From Pontibacter qinzhouensis (GTDB lineage: Bacteria > Bacteroidota > Bacteroidia > Cytophagales > Hymenobacteraceae), in contig NZ_VRTY01000010.1 in assembly GCF_008017455.1 (NCBI RefSeq), positions 1 through 64,000 on the forward strand: a stretch of DNA of 64,000 nt, given 5' to 3'. Of this stretch, positions 16,565-27,900 are shown in pieces. The stretch's first letter is position 1. Every line of letters starts with the position of its first letter. A program made the translations under genes and the position numbers. The notes beneath the pieces were generated by a model. The model saw nothing but the letters and a program-made list of their open reading frames with translations, made no database searches and had not been told where the DNA came from.

Positions 16565-17752
16565 ATGGCTAAAGAAACATTTGACCGTTCCAAACCGCAC
16601 GTAAATATCGGTACTATTGGTCACGTTGACCACGGCAAAACAACTTTGACTGCTGCCATTACTACAGTATTGGCTAAGAAAGGTCTGGCTACTCTACGTG
16701 ACTTCTCTTCAATCGATAACGCTCCTGAAGAAAAAGAAAGAGGTATTACTATCAATACTTCACACGTAGAATATGCAACTGTAAACCGTCACTATGCACA
16801 CGTTGACTGCCCTGGTCACGCTGACTACGTGAAAAACATGGTTACAGGTGCTGCTCAGATGGACGGTGCTATTCTTGTGGTTGCGGCTACAGATGGTCCT
16901 ATGCCACAAACTCGTGAGCATATCCTTCTTGCTCGTCAGGTAGGTGTTCCTCAACTTGTTGTGTTCATGAACAAAGTGGACATGGTGGACGATCCAGAGC
17001 TTCTTGAGCTTGTTGAGATGGAAATCAGAGAACTGCTTTCTTTCTATGAGTTCGATGGTGATAACATTCCGGTTATTCAAGGTTCTGCTCTTGGTGGTCT
17101 GAACGGAGATGAGAAATGGGTGAAAACTATCGAAGAGCTGATGGATGCTGTTGATAGCTTCATTCCAATTCCTGCTCGTTTAACAGATCTTCCATTCCTG
17201 ATGCCAGTAGAGGACGTGTTCTCAATCACAGGTCGTGGTACTGTTGCTACAGGCCGTATCGAGCGTGGCGTAATCAACTCTGGTGAGCCAGTTGAGATCC
17301 TGGGTATGGGTGCTGAGAACTTAAAGTCAACTGTTACAGGTGTTGAGATGTTCCGTAAGATTCTTGACAGAGGTGAAGCTGGTGACAACGTAGGTCTGTT
17401 ACTTCGTGGTATTGAGAAATCTGATATCCGTCGTGGTATGGTAATCTGTAAGCCAGGTTCTGTTAAGCCACACGAAGAGTTCAAAGCAGAGGTTTACGTA
17501 CTTTCCAAAGAAGAAGGTGGCCGTCACACGCCATTCTTTAACAAATACCGTCCTCAGTTCTACTTCAGAACAACAGACGTTACAGGTGAAATTATCCTTC
17601 CTGAAGGAGTAGAAATGGTTATGCCAGGTGACAACATCACTATTACTGTGAAGTTGATCAACAAAGTAGCCATGGAGAAAGGCTTACGTTTCGCTATCCG
17701 TGAGGGTGGTAGAACTGTAGGTGCCGGTCAGGTAACAGAAGTACTTGTTTAA
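16565..17752 (+). CDS. tuf: Translation elongation factor Tu
   Basis: EF-Tu carries aminoacyl-tRNA to the ribosomal A site as a GTP complex. The ATG at 16565 gives the canonical 395-residue protein ([20 protein letters not shown]). The longer open frame upstream runs through tRNA-Thr and is not coding. GTPase motifs are GHVDHGKTT (G1), RGITI (switch I), DCPGH (G3), NKVD (G4) and SAL (G5). It is the last gene of the tRNA operon and is followed by a terminator. It lies apart from fusA, so this is not the tuf copy of a str operon. Confidence 0.99.
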   Translation: MAKETFDRSKPHVNIGTIGHVDHGKTTLTAAITTVLAKKGLATLRDFSSIDNAPEEKERGITINTSHVEYATVNRHYAHVDCPGHADYVKNMVTGAAQMDGAILVVAATDGPMPQTREHILLARQVGVPQLVVFMNKVDMVDDPELLELVEMEIRELLSFYEFDGDNIPVIQGSALGGLNGDEKWVKTIEELMDAVDSFIPIPARLTDLPFLMPVEDVFSITGRGTVATGRIERGVINSGEPVEILGMGAENLKSTVTGVEMFRKILDRGEAGDNVGLLLRGIEKSDIRRGMVICKPGSVKPHEEFKAEVYVLSKEEGGRHTPFFNKYRPQFYFRTTDVTGEIILPEGVEMVMPGDNITITVKLINKVAMEKGLRFAIREGGRTVGAGQVTEVLV

Positions 17753-17760
17753 ATAAAATA

Positions 17761-17804
17761 AAACCCGTTCCTGAGATATTTTTTAGGAACGGGTTTGTTT
17801 TTTT
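17761..17804 (+). terminator. Intrinsic terminator after tuf
   Basis: AAACCCGTTCCT (17761-17772) pairs perfectly with AGGAACGGGTTT (17785-17796), followed by GTTTTTTT. The descending arm overlaps the -33 box of the tRNA-Trp promoter. Confidence 0.9.
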
Positions 17805-17824
17805 AAATATTATAAATAACTTTG
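17794..17824 (+). promoter_or_regulatory. Promoter of tRNA-Trp/secE/nusG/rplKAJL
   Basis: TTTG (17794-17797) and TAACTTTG (17817-17824) are spaced 19 bp, a full match to TTTG-N19-TAnnTTTG. The bases after the -7 box, TTTGCACTCC, are identical to those at the rplC promoter. Confidence 0.8.
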
Positions 17825-17856
17825 CACTCCATTTTAAAAGTGGCGTGCATTTTTTT

Positions 17857-17929
17857 ACGGGTGTAGCTCAATTGGTAGAGTAGTGGTCTCCAAAACCATT
17901 GGCTGGGAGTTCGAGTCTCTCCACCCGTG
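17857..17929 (+). tRNA. tRNA-Trp (CCA)
   Basis: This is a 73-nt cloverleaf with acceptor ACGGGTG/CACCCGT, D-arm AGCTCAATTGGTAGAGT, anticodon loop CTCCAAA (anticodon CCA) and T-arm GGGAGTTCGAGTCTC. It is co-transcribed with secE, which starts 28 bp downstream. Confidence 0.96.
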
Positions 17930-17957
17930 CAACTTAAAATTTAGTAAATCGAAAGCG

Positions 17958-18149
17958 ATGAGCAACATTAAAAGCTACCTAAGCGAAACAGTGGAGGAGA
18001 TGAGGGATAAAGTCTCTTGGCCTTCTTATTCTGAGTTGCAGAATAGTTCTGTACTTGTTTTAATAGGCTCATTGATGTTTGCGCTCGTAGTTGGTGCTAT
18101 AGATTTTGTTTTTGACGGCTCGCTGGAGTGGTTTTACAACCAATTTTAA
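17958..18149 (+). CDS. secE: Preprotein translocase subunit SecE
   Basis: This is the small essential subunit of the SecYEG channel. The ATG at 17958 gives 63 residues (MSNIKSYLSETVEEMRDKVSWPSYSEL); the open frame further upstream lies inside tRNA-Trp. The amphipathic N-terminal helix with KVSWPS and the single transmembrane helix (about 31-52) are the whole conserved core. nusG follows after 9 bp. Confidence 0.96.
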   Translation: MSNIKSYLSETVEEMRDKVSWPSYSELQNSSVLVLIGSLMFALVVGAIDFVFDGSLEWFYNQF

Positions 18150-18158
18150 TAACAAGCT

Positions 18159-18716
18159 ATGGCTGATTTAAAATGGTATGTAGTACGCGCGGTTAGTGGC
18201 CAGGAGAAGAAAGCGAAGGCTTACCTGGAGAATGAAATTATCAGGCAACACCTGGAAGAGTATGTGCCACAAGTTCTGATACCAGCAGAAAAGGTATACG
18301 AGATGCGTGGTGGTAAGAAACGGATAAGAGAAAGGAATTTCTTTCCAGGTTATGTTCTTGTGAATGCAGATTTATCTCATGGAGAGGCAGAACACATCAT
18401 TATAAGTACACCAGGTGTTATTGGTTTTCTGGGTTCAAATGAAGGAGCTTTGAACAAAAAGCCGGTTCCATTGCGTCAGTCGGAGGTAAACAGGATTTTG
18501 GGTACCGTTGACGAGGCAGAAGAACAAACAGAAGTGCTGGATACGCCATTTATTGTAGGTGAACTAGTGAAGGTAATGGATGGTCCTTTCAGTGGTTTCT
18601 CAGGAACAGTAGAAGAGGTGTTTGAAGAGCGCAAAAAACTGAACGTGATGGTGAAGATCTTCGGACGTAATACTCCTGTTGAACTGAACTACATGCAAGT
18701 AGAAAAAGAATCGTAG
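18159..18716 (+). CDS. nusG: Transcription termination/antitermination factor NusG
   Basis: NusG binds RNA polymerase and links it to the ribosome or Rho. The N-terminal NGN domain begins KWYVVRAVSGQEKKAKAYLE and includes RERNFFPGYVLVN. The C-terminal KOW domain carries VKVMDGPFSGFSGTVEEV. It is 185 residues, with the secE-nusG-rplK order conserved across bacteria. Confidence 0.98.
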   Translation: MADLKWYVVRAVSGQEKKAKAYLENEIIRQHLEEYVPQVLIPAEKVYEMRGGKKRIRERNFFPGYVLVNADLSHGEAEHIIISTPGVIGFLGSNEGALNKKPVPLRQSEVNRILGTVDEAEEQTEVLDTPFIVGELVKVMDGPFSGFSGTVEEVFEERKKLNVMVKIFGRNTPVELNYMQVEKES

Positions 18717-18729
18717 TTTAATTTAAATA

Positions 18730-19173
18730 ATGGCAAAGGAAATAAAAGGTTACCTGAAAATTCAGGTAAAGGGAGGTGCCGCGAACCCATCGCCACCGAT
18801 TGGACCTGCACTTGGTTCTAAAGGTCTTAACATCATGGAATTCTGTAAGCAGTTTAACGCTAGAACCCAGGATAAGCCAGGACAAGTGTTACCAGTATTG
18901 ATTACAATTTATGCAGACAAGTCCTTCGACTTCGTTATTAAAACGCCACCTGCACCTATATTGTTAATGGATGCTGCTAAAATTAAGGTAGGTTCAAAAG
19001 AGCCTAATCGTAACAAAGTAGGTTCAGTTACATGGGATCAGGTTAGAGAGATTGCAGAAATCAAAATGCCCGATTTAAATGCATTCAAACTGGACTCAGC
19101 CATGAAAATGGTAGCTGGTACAGCTCGTAGCATGGGTATCACTGTTTCTGGTAAGGCTCCTTGGAACGAATAA
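18730..19173 (+). CDS. rplK: 50S ribosomal protein L11
   Basis: L11 forms the GTPase-associated stalk base with 23S rRNA. KLQVKGG-type N-terminus ([20 protein letters not shown]), the hinge region and the RNA-binding C-terminal domain ([10 protein letters not shown]) are all present in 147 residues. It lies 13 bp after nusG. Confidence 0.98.
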   Translation: MAKEIKGYLKIQVKGGAANPSPPIGPALGSKGLNIMEFCKQFNARTQDKPGQVLPVLITIYADKSFDFVIKTPPAPILLMDAAKIKVGSKEPNRNKVGSVTWDQVREIAEIKMPDLNAFKLDSAMKMVAGTARSMGITVSGKAPWNE

Positions 19174-19189
19174 TAACAGTTAAAGGATA

Positions 19190-19882
19190 ATGGCGAAGAT
19201 TTCAAAAAACAGGAAAGCAGCTTTAGCTAAGGCTGACTTAACAAAAGAGTATTCTTTAACAGATGCGGCTTCAGTTGTAAAGGATATCACTTTTACAAAA
19301 TTTGATGCCTCTGTTGATATAGATGTACGCTTAGGCGTAGACCCCCGCAAAGCAGATCAAATGGTTCGAGGAATTGTTACACTTCCTCATGGTACTGGTA
19401 AAGAAGTTAAAGTACTTGCCTTGGTTACACCTGATAAAGAGCAGGAAGCTAAGGATGCAGGTGCTGACTTTGTAGGACTTGATGACTACATCCAGAAAAT
19501 AGAAAAAGGTTGGACTGATGTAGATGTTATCATTACAATGCCAGCTGTTATGGCTAAAGTTGGTCGACTAGGTAGAATTTTAGGTCCCCGCAACCTGATG
19601 CCTAACCCTAAGTCTGGCACTGTAACCCAGGATGTTGCTAAAGCAGTGAAAGAAGTGAAAGCCGGTAAAATTGACTTTAAAGTTGATAAGACTGGTATTA
19701 TTCACACAAGCGTTGGCAAAGTATCGTTTACGCCTGAACAACTTGCTGCAAATGCTGCTGAAGTGATCTCCACGCTTAACCGTTTGAAACCATCTTCAGC
19801 TAAGGGTACTTACATTAGAAGTATAACATTGTCTAGCACAATGAGCCCGGCTGTAATTGTTGACAAGAACGCAACTATCTAA
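19190..19882 (+). CDS. rplA: 50S ribosomal protein L1
   Basis: L1 forms the mobile L1 stalk and in many bacteria represses its own rplKA mRNA. The 230-residue protein has [27 protein letters not shown] and the signature region around [20 protein letters not shown]. It lies 16 bp after rplK; rplJ starts four bases after its stop. Confidence 0.98.
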   Translation: MAKISKNRKAALAKADLTKEYSLTDAASVVKDITFTKFDASVDIDVRLGVDPRKADQMVRGIVTLPHGTGKEVKVLALVTPDKEQEAKDAGADFVGLDDYIQKIEKGWTDVDVIITMPAVMAKVGRLGRILGPRNLMPNPKSGTVTQDVAKAVKEVKAGKIDFKVDKTGIIHTSVGKVSFTPEQLAANAAEVISTLNRLKPSSAKGTYIRSITLSSTMSPAVIVDKNATI

Positions 19883-19886
19883 GAAC

Positions 19887-20411
19887 ATGACCAGGGAAGA
19901 AAAAGAAATAATTGTACAGGATCTGAGCGAGAAGTTAGCGAACACTAACTATTTCTATATCACAGATGCTTCTACTATGTCAGTAGCTAGCACAAACCAG
20001 TTCAGAAGACTTGCTTTTGAAAGAGGATTGGAATACAAGGTTTACAAAAATTCTCTCATCAAGAAAGCATTAGATACTTTAGAAGCAGATACTTCATCTT
20101 TAGAAGGTGTGTTAAAAGGTTTTTCAGGTATCGTGTTTTCTACAGAAGCAGGAAATGCCCCAGCAAAGCTGATAAAAGACTTTAGAAAAAAAGGAAATCA
20201 GCTTCCATTGTTGAAGGGAGCCTACATCGATGCAGGAATTTATGTTGGAGATGACCAATTAGATGCTCTCACCAATGTTAAGTCTAAATTTGAACTCATT
20301 GGAGATGTTATCGGTTTACTTCAATCACCAGCTAAAAATGTTGTTTCAGCACTTCAAAGCGGTGGAAGCAAGTTGGCAGGTATACTGAAAACCTTATCAG
20401 AAAAAGAATAA
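19887..20411 (+). CDS. rplJ: 50S ribosomal protein L10
   Basis: L10 anchors the L7/L12 dimers to the ribosome. The ATG at 19887 gives 174 residues (MTREEKEIIVQDLSEKL); an earlier in-frame start would overlap rplA. The globular RNA-binding part includes YKVYKNSLIKKAL and GFSGIVFS, and the C-terminal helix (NVVSALQSGGSKLAGILKTLSEKE) binds L12. With only a four-base gap to rplA there is no room for a separate long L10 leader. Confidence 0.97.
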   Translation: MTREEKEIIVQDLSEKLANTNYFYITDASTMSVASTNQFRRLAFERGLEYKVYKNSLIKKALDTLEADTSSLEGVLKGFSGIVFSTEAGNAPAKLIKDFRKKGNQLPLLKGAYIDAGIYVGDDQLDALTNVKSKFELIGDVIGLLQSPAKNVVSALQSGGSKLAGILKTLSEKE

Positions 20412-20453
20412 TTTAAAAACGTAATCAATAAGTAACTTTTAATTTCAATAAAA

Positions 20454-20831
20454 ATGGCAGATTTAAAAGCATTCGCTGAGCAGTTAGTAAACTTAACTGT
20501 GAAAGAAGTTAATGAACTAGCTACAATCCTTAAGGACGAATACGGTATCGAGCCAGCTGCTGCTGCTCCAGTAATGGTTGCTGGTGGTGCTGCAGAAGGT
20601 GGAGCTGCTGTAGAAGAAAAAACTTCTTTTGACGTAATTCTTAAGTCAGCAGGTGCATCTAAACTAGCAGTTGTTAAACTGGTAAAAGAACTTACTGGTC
20701 TTGGTCTTAAAGAGGCGAAAGAACTGGTAGACGGCGCACCTAAAGCTTTAAAAGAAGGTGTTGCTAAGGACGAAGCAGAATCACTGAAAAAATCTTTGGA
20801 AGAAGCTGGTGCTGAAGTAGAGGTTAAATAA
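20454..20831 (+). CDS. rplL: 50S ribosomal protein L7/L12
   Basis: L7/L12 is the multicopy stalk protein that recruits translational GTPases. The 125-residue protein has an N-terminal dimerisation part ([20 protein letters not shown]), an Ala/Gly-rich hinge (about 35-55), and a C-terminal factor-binding domain ([20 protein letters not shown]). A hairpin at 20854-20895 after the gene probably attenuates transcription into rpoBC. Confidence 0.98.
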   Translation: MADLKAFAEQLVNLTVKEVNELATILKDEYGIEPAAAAPVMVAGGAAEGGAAVEEKTSFDVILKSAGASKLAVVKLVKELTGLGLKEAKELVDGAPKALKEGVAKDEAESLKKSLEEAGAEVEVK

Positions 20832-20853
20832 TCTCACTGTATCAACATACCGA

Positions 20854-20895
20854 AAACAGGTAGACCTGGCAAGTTCGTCAGGTCTTTTCCTGTTT
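20854..20895 (+). terminator. Nested hairpin (attenuator) between rplL and rpoB
   Basis: An inner stem AGACCTG/CAGGTCT (20862-20868 with 20879-20885) is followed by TTTT. An outer pairing AAACAGG/CCTGTTT (20854-20860 with 20889-20895) can extend it. It lies 22 bp after the rplL stop and 88 bp before rpoB, a position where many bacteria cut transcription to balance ribosomal protein and polymerase output. Confidence 0.7.
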
Positions 20896-20983
20896 GTATA
20901 TGGGTTCAATTTTTGAATCCTTTTTTTGCACATAATGTTTTAACATTTATGTGTCTAAGTCAAAATGTAAACGTTAAAATTCA

Positions 20984-23900
20984 ATGTCTTTGGCTAAGAA
21001 TAAAACGAAAGAGCGAATCAATTTTGCTTCTATAAAGCATGTTATCGACTATCCTGACTTTTTAGATGTTCAGCTTCAGTCATTTCAGGACTTTTTCCAG
21101 TTGGAGACTCCAGCTGAAAATAGAGCTCAGGAAGGTTTGTTCAAGGTGTTTGCTGAGAACTTTCCAATATCTGATTCAAGAGAAAACTTCGTTCTGGAGT
21201 TTATCGATTATCATATAGATCCTCCAAAGTACTCTGTTGATGAATGTATCGATAGAGGATTAACGTATTCTGTGCCACTCAAGGCTAAGCTTCGCCTTAT
21301 CTGTAACGACGAAGATAATGAAGATTTTGAGACAATTGAGCAGGAAGTTTTCTTAGGGAATATCCCATATATGACTGAAAGAGGCTCATTTGTTATCAAT
21401 GGAGCTGAGCGGGTAATTGTTTCTCAATTGCACAGATCACCGGGTGTATTCTTCGCACAAAGTAAGCATACAAACGGAACAAAACTATATTCTGCCAGAA
21501 TAATTCCTTTTAAAGGTTCTTGGGTTGAATTTGCGACAGACGTAAATAACGTAATGTATGCCTATATCGACCGTAAGAAGAAATTCCCAGTTACTACTTT
21601 ATTACGTGCTATCGGTTACGGAACAGATAAGGATATTCTCGATTTGTTTGGCCTTTCTGAAGAAATGCCTGCAACAAAGGAGAACCTCAAGAATGCTGCC
21701 GGTAGAAGACTTGCTGCAAGGGTTTTAAGAACCTGGACAGAAGACTTTGTAGATGAAGATACAGGTGAAGTTGTATCTATTGATAGAAATGAAGTGCTTT
21801 TAGAGCGGGACTCTGAAATTACTGCCGAAGATATCAATATCATTTTAGATTCAGGCGTTCAGTCAGTTATTCTGCACCGTGAAAATGTGAACATCGCGGA
21901 TTATGCCATCATTTATAACACGCTTCAAAAAGATAATTCAAATTCTGAAAAGGAGGCAGTAGAGCAAATCTACCGTCAGCTTCGAAATACTGAAGCGCCT
22001 GATGAAGAAACAGCTCGTGATATTATACAGAAATTGTTCTTCTCAGACAAGCGTTACGATTTAGGTGAAGTTGGCCGTTATAGAATCAATAAGAAGCTAG
22101 GGTTAGATACCAATTGGGACGCAAAAGTACTGACAAACGAAGACATTGTTCTTATTGTTAAGTACCTGATTGGTCTGATCAACTCTAAAGCTGTTGTAGA
22201 TGATATTGACCACTTAAGCAACCGCCGTGTAAGAACAGTAGGTGAGCAGCTTTACGCCCAGTTTGGCGTAGGTCTTGCCCGTATGGCTCGTACTATTAAG
22301 GAGCGTATGAACGTACGTGACAACGAAGACTTTAAACCAGTTGATTTGATCAATGCACGTACATTGTCTTCCGTGATCAACTCCTTCTTCGGTACAAACC
22401 AGCTTTCTCAATTCATGGACCAGACTAACCCTCTGGCAGAAGTAACACACAAACGTCGTGTTTCCGCTCTGGGGCCAGGTGGTCTTTCAAGAGAGCGTGC
22501 AGGTTTTGAGGTACGTGACGTTCATTATACTCACTATGGTCGCTTATGTACAATTGAAACACCAGAAGGACCAAACATCGGTTTGATCTCTTCATTGTGC
22601 GTGCACGCACGGGTAAACCACATGGGCTTTATCGAGACTCCTTACCGTAAGGTGGCAGAAGGTAAAGTTAATATAGATGGAACCGTAGAGTACCTTACTG
22701 CTGAAGAAGAGGATACGCACCATATTGCACAGGCAAATGCCATAATCGATGAGAATGGAAATTTTGTTAACGACAGAGTAAAAGGCCGTTTCGAAGGTGA
22801 CTTCCCGGTTGAAGAGCCAAGCACATATTCTTATATGGATGTTGCGCCAAACCAGATTGTATCTGTGGCCGCTTCTCTGATACCATTCCTGGAACATGAT
22901 GATGCAAACCGTGCCCTGATGGGATCTAACATGCAGCGCCAGGCAGTACCATTGCTGAAGCCTCAGGCTCCAATTGTTGGTACAGGTCTGGAAAGACGCT
23001 CAGCTATTGACTCAAGAGCATTGGTTATTGCAGAAGGTGATGGGATAATTGATTTTGTAGATTCTACTAAGATTGTAGTAAAGTACGATCTAACGGAAGA
23101 AGAGAAATTAGTTGCCTTTGATGCAGAGTACGTTACTTATAAACTGATCAAGTTCAGAAGAACTAACCAGGATACCTGTATTAACCTTACTCCAATTGTC
23201 TACACTGGCCAGCGTGTAACTAAAGGACAACCACTGTGTGAGGGCTACGCCACAAATAATGGTGAATTGGCATTAGGAAGAAACTTGCAGGTTGCTTTTA
23301 TGCCGTGGCAAGGTTACAATTTTGAGGATGCTATTGTAATTTCAGAAAAAGTTGTACGTGATGATGTGTTCACCTCCATTCACATTGAGGAGTTTGAGTT
23401 GGAAGTTCGTGAAACGAAACGTGGTGAAGAAGAACTTACTTCTGAAATACCCAACGTAAGCGAGGAAGCAGTACGAAACCTGGATGAGAATGGTATCATC
23501 AGAATTGGTGCTGAAGTAACCGAAGGCGATATTCTAATTGGTAAGATTACTCCTAAAGGTGAGACTGATCCAACGCCAGAGGAAAAATTACTTCGCGCAA
23601 TATTCGGTGACAAAGCAGGTGATGTGAAAGATGCCTCTCTTAAGGCGCCGCCATCACTTAACGGAGTTGTTATTGAAACAAAACTTTTCTCAAGACCTAA
23701 GAAAGATAAGAACCTCCGGGCTAAATCTAAGAAAGAGGTTGAAGAGCTGAAAGTAAAATATTCAAAGGATTTAACAGCTATCAAAAATGTGATGGTTGAC
23801 AAGTTAGTGGCTTTACTAGAAGGTAAAACAACTAATGGCATCAAGCACAAGTTTGGTGATGAAATTCTTACGAAGGGCTCAAAATTCTCTAGAAAAAATA

Positions 23901-24862
23901 TTATAGAGGCTCTCTTCCCTGAAAAGAACCCATACAAGGATGAAAGCAATTATGCTGTTCCGGAAGAGGTTAACATGTTCAAGGACTTAATTCTGGAGAA
24001 TTGGACAGAGGATGAGAAAGCAAACAATATGCTGGTGGAACTTGTTAAAAATTATAACAAGCGTCGCAACATCACCTCTGCACATTTCAAGCGTGAGCGT
24101 TTCACATTAGAAGTTGGAGACGAATTACCTGCTGGTATCGTGCAGTTGGCCAAAGTATACATCGCTAAAAAGCGTAAGCTGAAGGTAGGTGATAAGATGG
24201 CTGGCCGACATGGTAACAAAGGTGTAGTAGCCAGAATTGTGCGTGAGGAAGACATGCCGTTCTTGGAGACTGGTGAGCCAATGGATATAGTCCTTAACCC
24301 ATTAGGTGTACCTTCCAGGATGAACATCGGTCAGATTTACGAAACGGTACTAGGATGGGCAGGAAAGAAATTAGGTAGAACATATGCTACTCCAATTTTT
24401 GACGGCGCTACAGAGGAGCAGGTTTCGGCAGAATTAGCTGAGGCTGGTCTGCCACACTTCGGACGCTCTTACCTGTTTGATGGTTTATCTGGTGATCGTT
24501 TTGACCAGCCTGTTACAGTAGGTGTAATTTACATGCTGAAACTAGGACACTTGGTAGATGATAAGATGCACGCTCGTTCTATCGGACCATACTCCCTCAT
24601 CACGCAGCAGCCACTTGGTGGTAAAGCGCAGTTTGGTGGTCAGCGTTTCGGTGAAATGGAAGTGTGGGCACTTGAGGCATTCGGTGCATCAAATGTTCTT
24701 CAGGAAATCCTAACTGTTAAATCGGATGATGTGATTGGTCGTGCGAAAGCATATGAGGCCATTGTGAAGGGTGATGTTCTGCCTAAACCAAATATACCGG
24801 AATCATTTAATGTATTGATTCATGAGTTAAGGGGTCTGGCATTAGAAATCACATTGGAATAA
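20984..24862 (+). CDS. rpoB: DNA-directed RNA polymerase subunit beta
   Basis: This 1292-residue catalytic subunit has the rifampicin-pocket region around [19 protein letters not shown] and [36 protein letters not shown], the active-site region [16 protein letters not shown] and the C-terminal [16 protein letters not shown] are all intact. The rifampicin-pocket residues look wild type by eye. It is separated from rpoC by 99 bp with a stable hairpin and from rplL by an attenuator-like hairpin. Confidence 0.99.
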   Translation: MSLAKNKTKERINFASIKHVIDYPDFLDVQLQSFQDFFQLETPAENRAQEGLFKVFAENFPISDSRENFVLEFIDYHIDPPKYSVDECIDRGLTYSVPLKAKLRLICNDEDNEDFETIEQEVFLGNIPYMTERGSFVINGAERVIVSQLHRSPGVFFAQSKHTNGTKLYSARIIPFKGSWVEFATDVNNVMYAYIDRKKKFPVTTLLRAIGYGTDKDILDLFGLSEEMPATKENLKNAAGRRLAARVLRTWTEDFVDEDTGEVVSIDRNEVLLERDSEITAEDINIILDSGVQSVILHRENVNIADYAIIYNTLQKDNSNSEKEAVEQIYRQLRNTEAPDEETARDIIQKLFFSDKRYDLGEVGRYRINKKLGLDTNWDAKVLTNEDIVLIVKYLIGLINSKAVVDDIDHLSNRRVRTVGEQLYAQFGVGLARMARTIKERMNVRDNEDFKPVDLINARTLSSVINSFFGTNQLSQFMDQTNPLAEVTHKRRVSALGPGGLSRERAGFEVRDVHYTHYGRLCTIETPEGPNIGLISSLCVHARVNHMGFIETPYRKVAEGKVNIDGTVEYLTAEEEDTHHIAQANAIIDENGNFVNDRVKGRFEGDFPVEEPSTYSYMDVAPNQIVSVAASLIPFLEHDDANRALMGSNMQRQAVPLLKPQAPIVGTGLERRSAIDSRALVIAEGDGIIDFVDSTKIVVKYDLTEEEKLVAFDAEYVTYKLIKFRRTNQDTCINLTPIVYTGQRVTKGQPLCEGYATNNGELALGRNLQVAFMPWQGYNFEDAIVISEKVVRDDVFTSIHIEEFELEVRETKRGEEELTSEIPNVSEEAVRNLDENGIIRIGAEVTEGDILIGKITPKGETDPTPEEKLLRAIFGDKAGDVKDASLKAPPSLNGVVIETKLFSRPKKDKNLRAKSKKEVEELKVKYSKDLTAIKNVMVDKLVALLEGKTTNGIKHKFGDEILTKGSKFSRKNIIEALFPEKNPYKDESNYAVPEEVNMFKDLILENWTEDEKANNMLVELVKNYNKRRNITSAHFKRERFTLEVGDELPAGIVQLAKVYIAKKRKLKVGDKMAGRHGNKGVVARIVREEDMPFLETGEPMDIVLNPLGVPSRMNIGQIYETVLGWAGKKLGRTYATPIFDGATEEQVSAELAEAGLPHFGRSYLFDGLSGDRFDQPVTVGVIYMLKLGHLVDDKMHARSIGPYSLITQQPLGGKAQFGGQRFGEMEVWALEAFGASNVLQEILTVKSDDVIGRAKAYEAIVKGDVLPKPNIPESFNVLIHELRGLALEITLE

Positions 24863-24867
24863 AAAGA

Positions 24868-24907
24868 TGCACTAAGCGCTGCGGCAAATGCCAAAGCGCT
24901 TCGTGCA
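24868..24907 (+). other. Intercistronic hairpin between rpoB and rpoC
   Basis: TGCACTAAGCGCT (24868-24880) pairs with AGCGCTTCGTGCA (24895-24907) over 12 of 13 positions, with an inner GGC/GCC mini-stem. There is no T-tract, so it is more likely an mRNA processing or stability element than a terminator. A separate palindrome ATTATTATAATAAT (24948-24961) ends at the rpoC start codon. Confidence 0.5.
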
Positions 24908-24961
24908 CTTTATACTGTAGAGCTGTGTAGCATATCATTGTATCGACATTATTATAATAAT

Positions 24962-27900
24962 ATGGCATTTGCAAAAAATAAAAAATTAACTCAGGACTTC
25001 TCGAAAGTAACGATAAGCTTAGCTTCACCAGAGTCGATTCTGGAACGTTCTAACGGAGAGGTAACAAAGCCTGAGACCATCAACTATAGAACCTACAAGC
25101 CTGAGATGGGTGGATTATTCTGCGAAAGAATATTCGGACCAGTAAAGGACTGGGAATGCCACTGCGGAAAGTACAAAAGGATCAGATACAAAGGCATTAT
25201 CTGCGACCGTTGCGGTGTAGAGGTGACTGAGAAGAAAGTTCGTCGAGAGCGCATGGGCCACATAGAGCTTGTTGTGCCTGTAGCGCATATCTGGTATTTT
25301 AAATCTCTACCAAATAAAATTGGTTATCTATTAGGCTTGCCAACTAAAAAGCTTGATCAGATAATTTACTATGAGAGATATGTAGTTATTCAACCAGGTA
25401 TTCTGGCAGAAGATGGAGTTAATTTACTTGACTTCCTGACAGAAGATGAATACTTGGATATGATTGACAAGCTTCCCCGCGAGAACCAAATTCTGGATAA
25501 TAATGATCCGAATAAGTTCATCGCTAAAATGGGAGCTGAAGCATTGCAGATGTTATTGGAGCGTACGAACCTGGATGACTTATCATACGAGCTTCGTCAC
25601 GCAGCAGCACACGAAACATCGCAGCAACGTAAGGCAGAAGCCTTAAAGCGCCTTAGAGTAGTGGAAGCATTCCGGGATGCAACAACACGTATCGAAAACA
25701 GGCCTGAGTGGATGATCATCCGCATGGTTCCTGTTATACCGCCAGAATTACGCCCACTTGTTCCTTTAGATGGTGGTCGTTTTGCGACTTCCGACTTGAA
25801 TGACCTTTACCGACGAGTTATCATTCGTAACAACCGTCTGAAGCGTTTGATCGAAATTAAAGCACCTGAAGTTATCCTTCGTAATGAGAAGCGTATGCTG
25901 CAGGAAGCAGTTGACTCATTGTTCGACAACTCACGTAAAGTGAATGCTGTTCGTGCAGAAGGAAACCGCGCACTGAAATCTCTTTCTGATATGCTGAAGG
26001 GTAAGCAAGGTCGTTTCCGTCAGAACTTACTTGGAAAGCGTGTTGACTATTCTGGTCGTTCAGTAATTGTTGTTGGTCCTGAACTTAAGCTTCATGAGTG
26101 TGGTCTGCCAAAAAATATGGCAGCTGAACTTTTCAAGCCGTTCATCATCCGAAAGCTGATTGAAAGGGGAATTGTAAAAACAGTAAAGTCTGCTAAGAAG
26201 ATAGTAGATCGTAAAGATCCTGTTGTTTGGGATATTCTGGAGAATGTGCTGAAAGGCCATCCAGTGCTCCTTAACCGTGCCCCTACACTCCACAGATTAG
26301 GTATTCAGGCATTCCAGCCAAAACTAATCGAAGGTAAAGCGATTCAGCTCCACCCATTGGTGTGTACAGCATTTAACGCTGACTTTGACGGTGACCAGAT
26401 GGCAGTGCATGTTCCACTTGGACCTGCTGCTGTACTGGAAGCGTCTATGCTCATGCTTGCCTCACATAACATCCTGAACCCTGCGAACGGTGCTCCTATT
26501 GCAGTACCTTCTCAGGACATGGTACTTGGTCTATACTATGTTTCTAAAGGAAAGCGTAGTACAGAACACGAGAAAATTGCTGGTGAAGGCATGAGTTTTT
26601 ACTCAGCTGAGGAAGTAATTATTGCTATAAATGAAGGCAGACTTTCTAAACAAGCCTACATTAAAGTAAGAACAAAAGTTAAAGATGAAAAAGGCGAGTT
26701 AGTGACTAAGTCAATTGAGACAGTTGCTGGTCGTGTTATCTTTAACCAGTTTGTGCCTGAAGAAGTAGGTTTCGTAGACGAACTGCTTACTAAGAAGAAA
26801 TTACAGCAGATTATCTCCAGAGTGTTCAAGGAAACAGGCATGGCCCGCACAGCTCACTTCCTGGATGATATTAAAACGTTAGGTTTCCAGTCGGCTTACA
26901 AAGGCGGTTTGTCCATGGGACTTGGCGATATCCAGATTCCTGCTGAAAAAGATAAATTAGTTAATCAGGCTAAAAAAGAAGTAGATGCTGTTTGGGCTAA
27001 CTACTCTATGGGTCTGATTACAGATAATGAGCGTTACAATCAGGTAATTGATATCTGGACTCGTATCAACAACCAGATTACGGAAACGTTGATGCGTCGT
27101 CTCGAAAATGATGACCAAGGTTTCAACTCCATCTTTATGATGATGCACTCCGGCGCACGTGGTTCTAGAGAGCAGATTCGTCAGTTAGGTGGTATGAGAG
27201 GTCTGATGGCTAAGCCACAGAAATCGCTTCAAGGTTCAGTAGGTGAAATTATCGAAAACCCTATTCTATCTAACTTTAAGGAAGGTCTGGATGTAATCGA
27301 GTATTTCATCTCTACACACGGTGCACGTAAAGGTCTGGCAGATACAGCTCTTAAAACAGCGGATGCTGGTTACTTGACACGTCGTCTGGTAGATGTATCG
27401 CAAGACGTAATTGTGAATGAGGAAGATTGCGGTACTCTGAGAGGTCTGGAAGTAAGCGCACTGAAAGACAATGAAGATATTGTTGAATCATTATCTGAGC
27501 GTATCCTTGGTCGTGTAACCGTTCACGATGTATATGATCCGATCACAAACGATTTAATTGTTGAATCAGGCTCTGAAGTAACAGAAGAAGTTGCACGTGC
27601 GATTGAGAACACTGCGATTGAAACTGTAGAGATACGTTCAGTACTTACTTGTGAATCTAAGCGTGGTATTTGTGCTAAGTGCTATGGCCGTAACCTGGCG
27701 ACAGGCTTTATGGTGCAGAAAGGCGAGGCAGTTGGTGTAATTGCTGCACAGTCTATTGGTGAGCCAGGTACTCAGCTAACTCTGCGTACATTCCACGTAG
27801 GTGGTACTGCGTCAAACATTGCAGTAGATGCTACAATCAAAGCTAAATTTGCTGGTAAAATTGAGTTTGAAGATGTTCGTACAATCGATACGATCAACAA

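Noticed and set aside
19883-19886. L10 leader RNA before rplJ
   Set aside because: Only four bases separate rplA and rplJ, so no room exists for the known leader structure.
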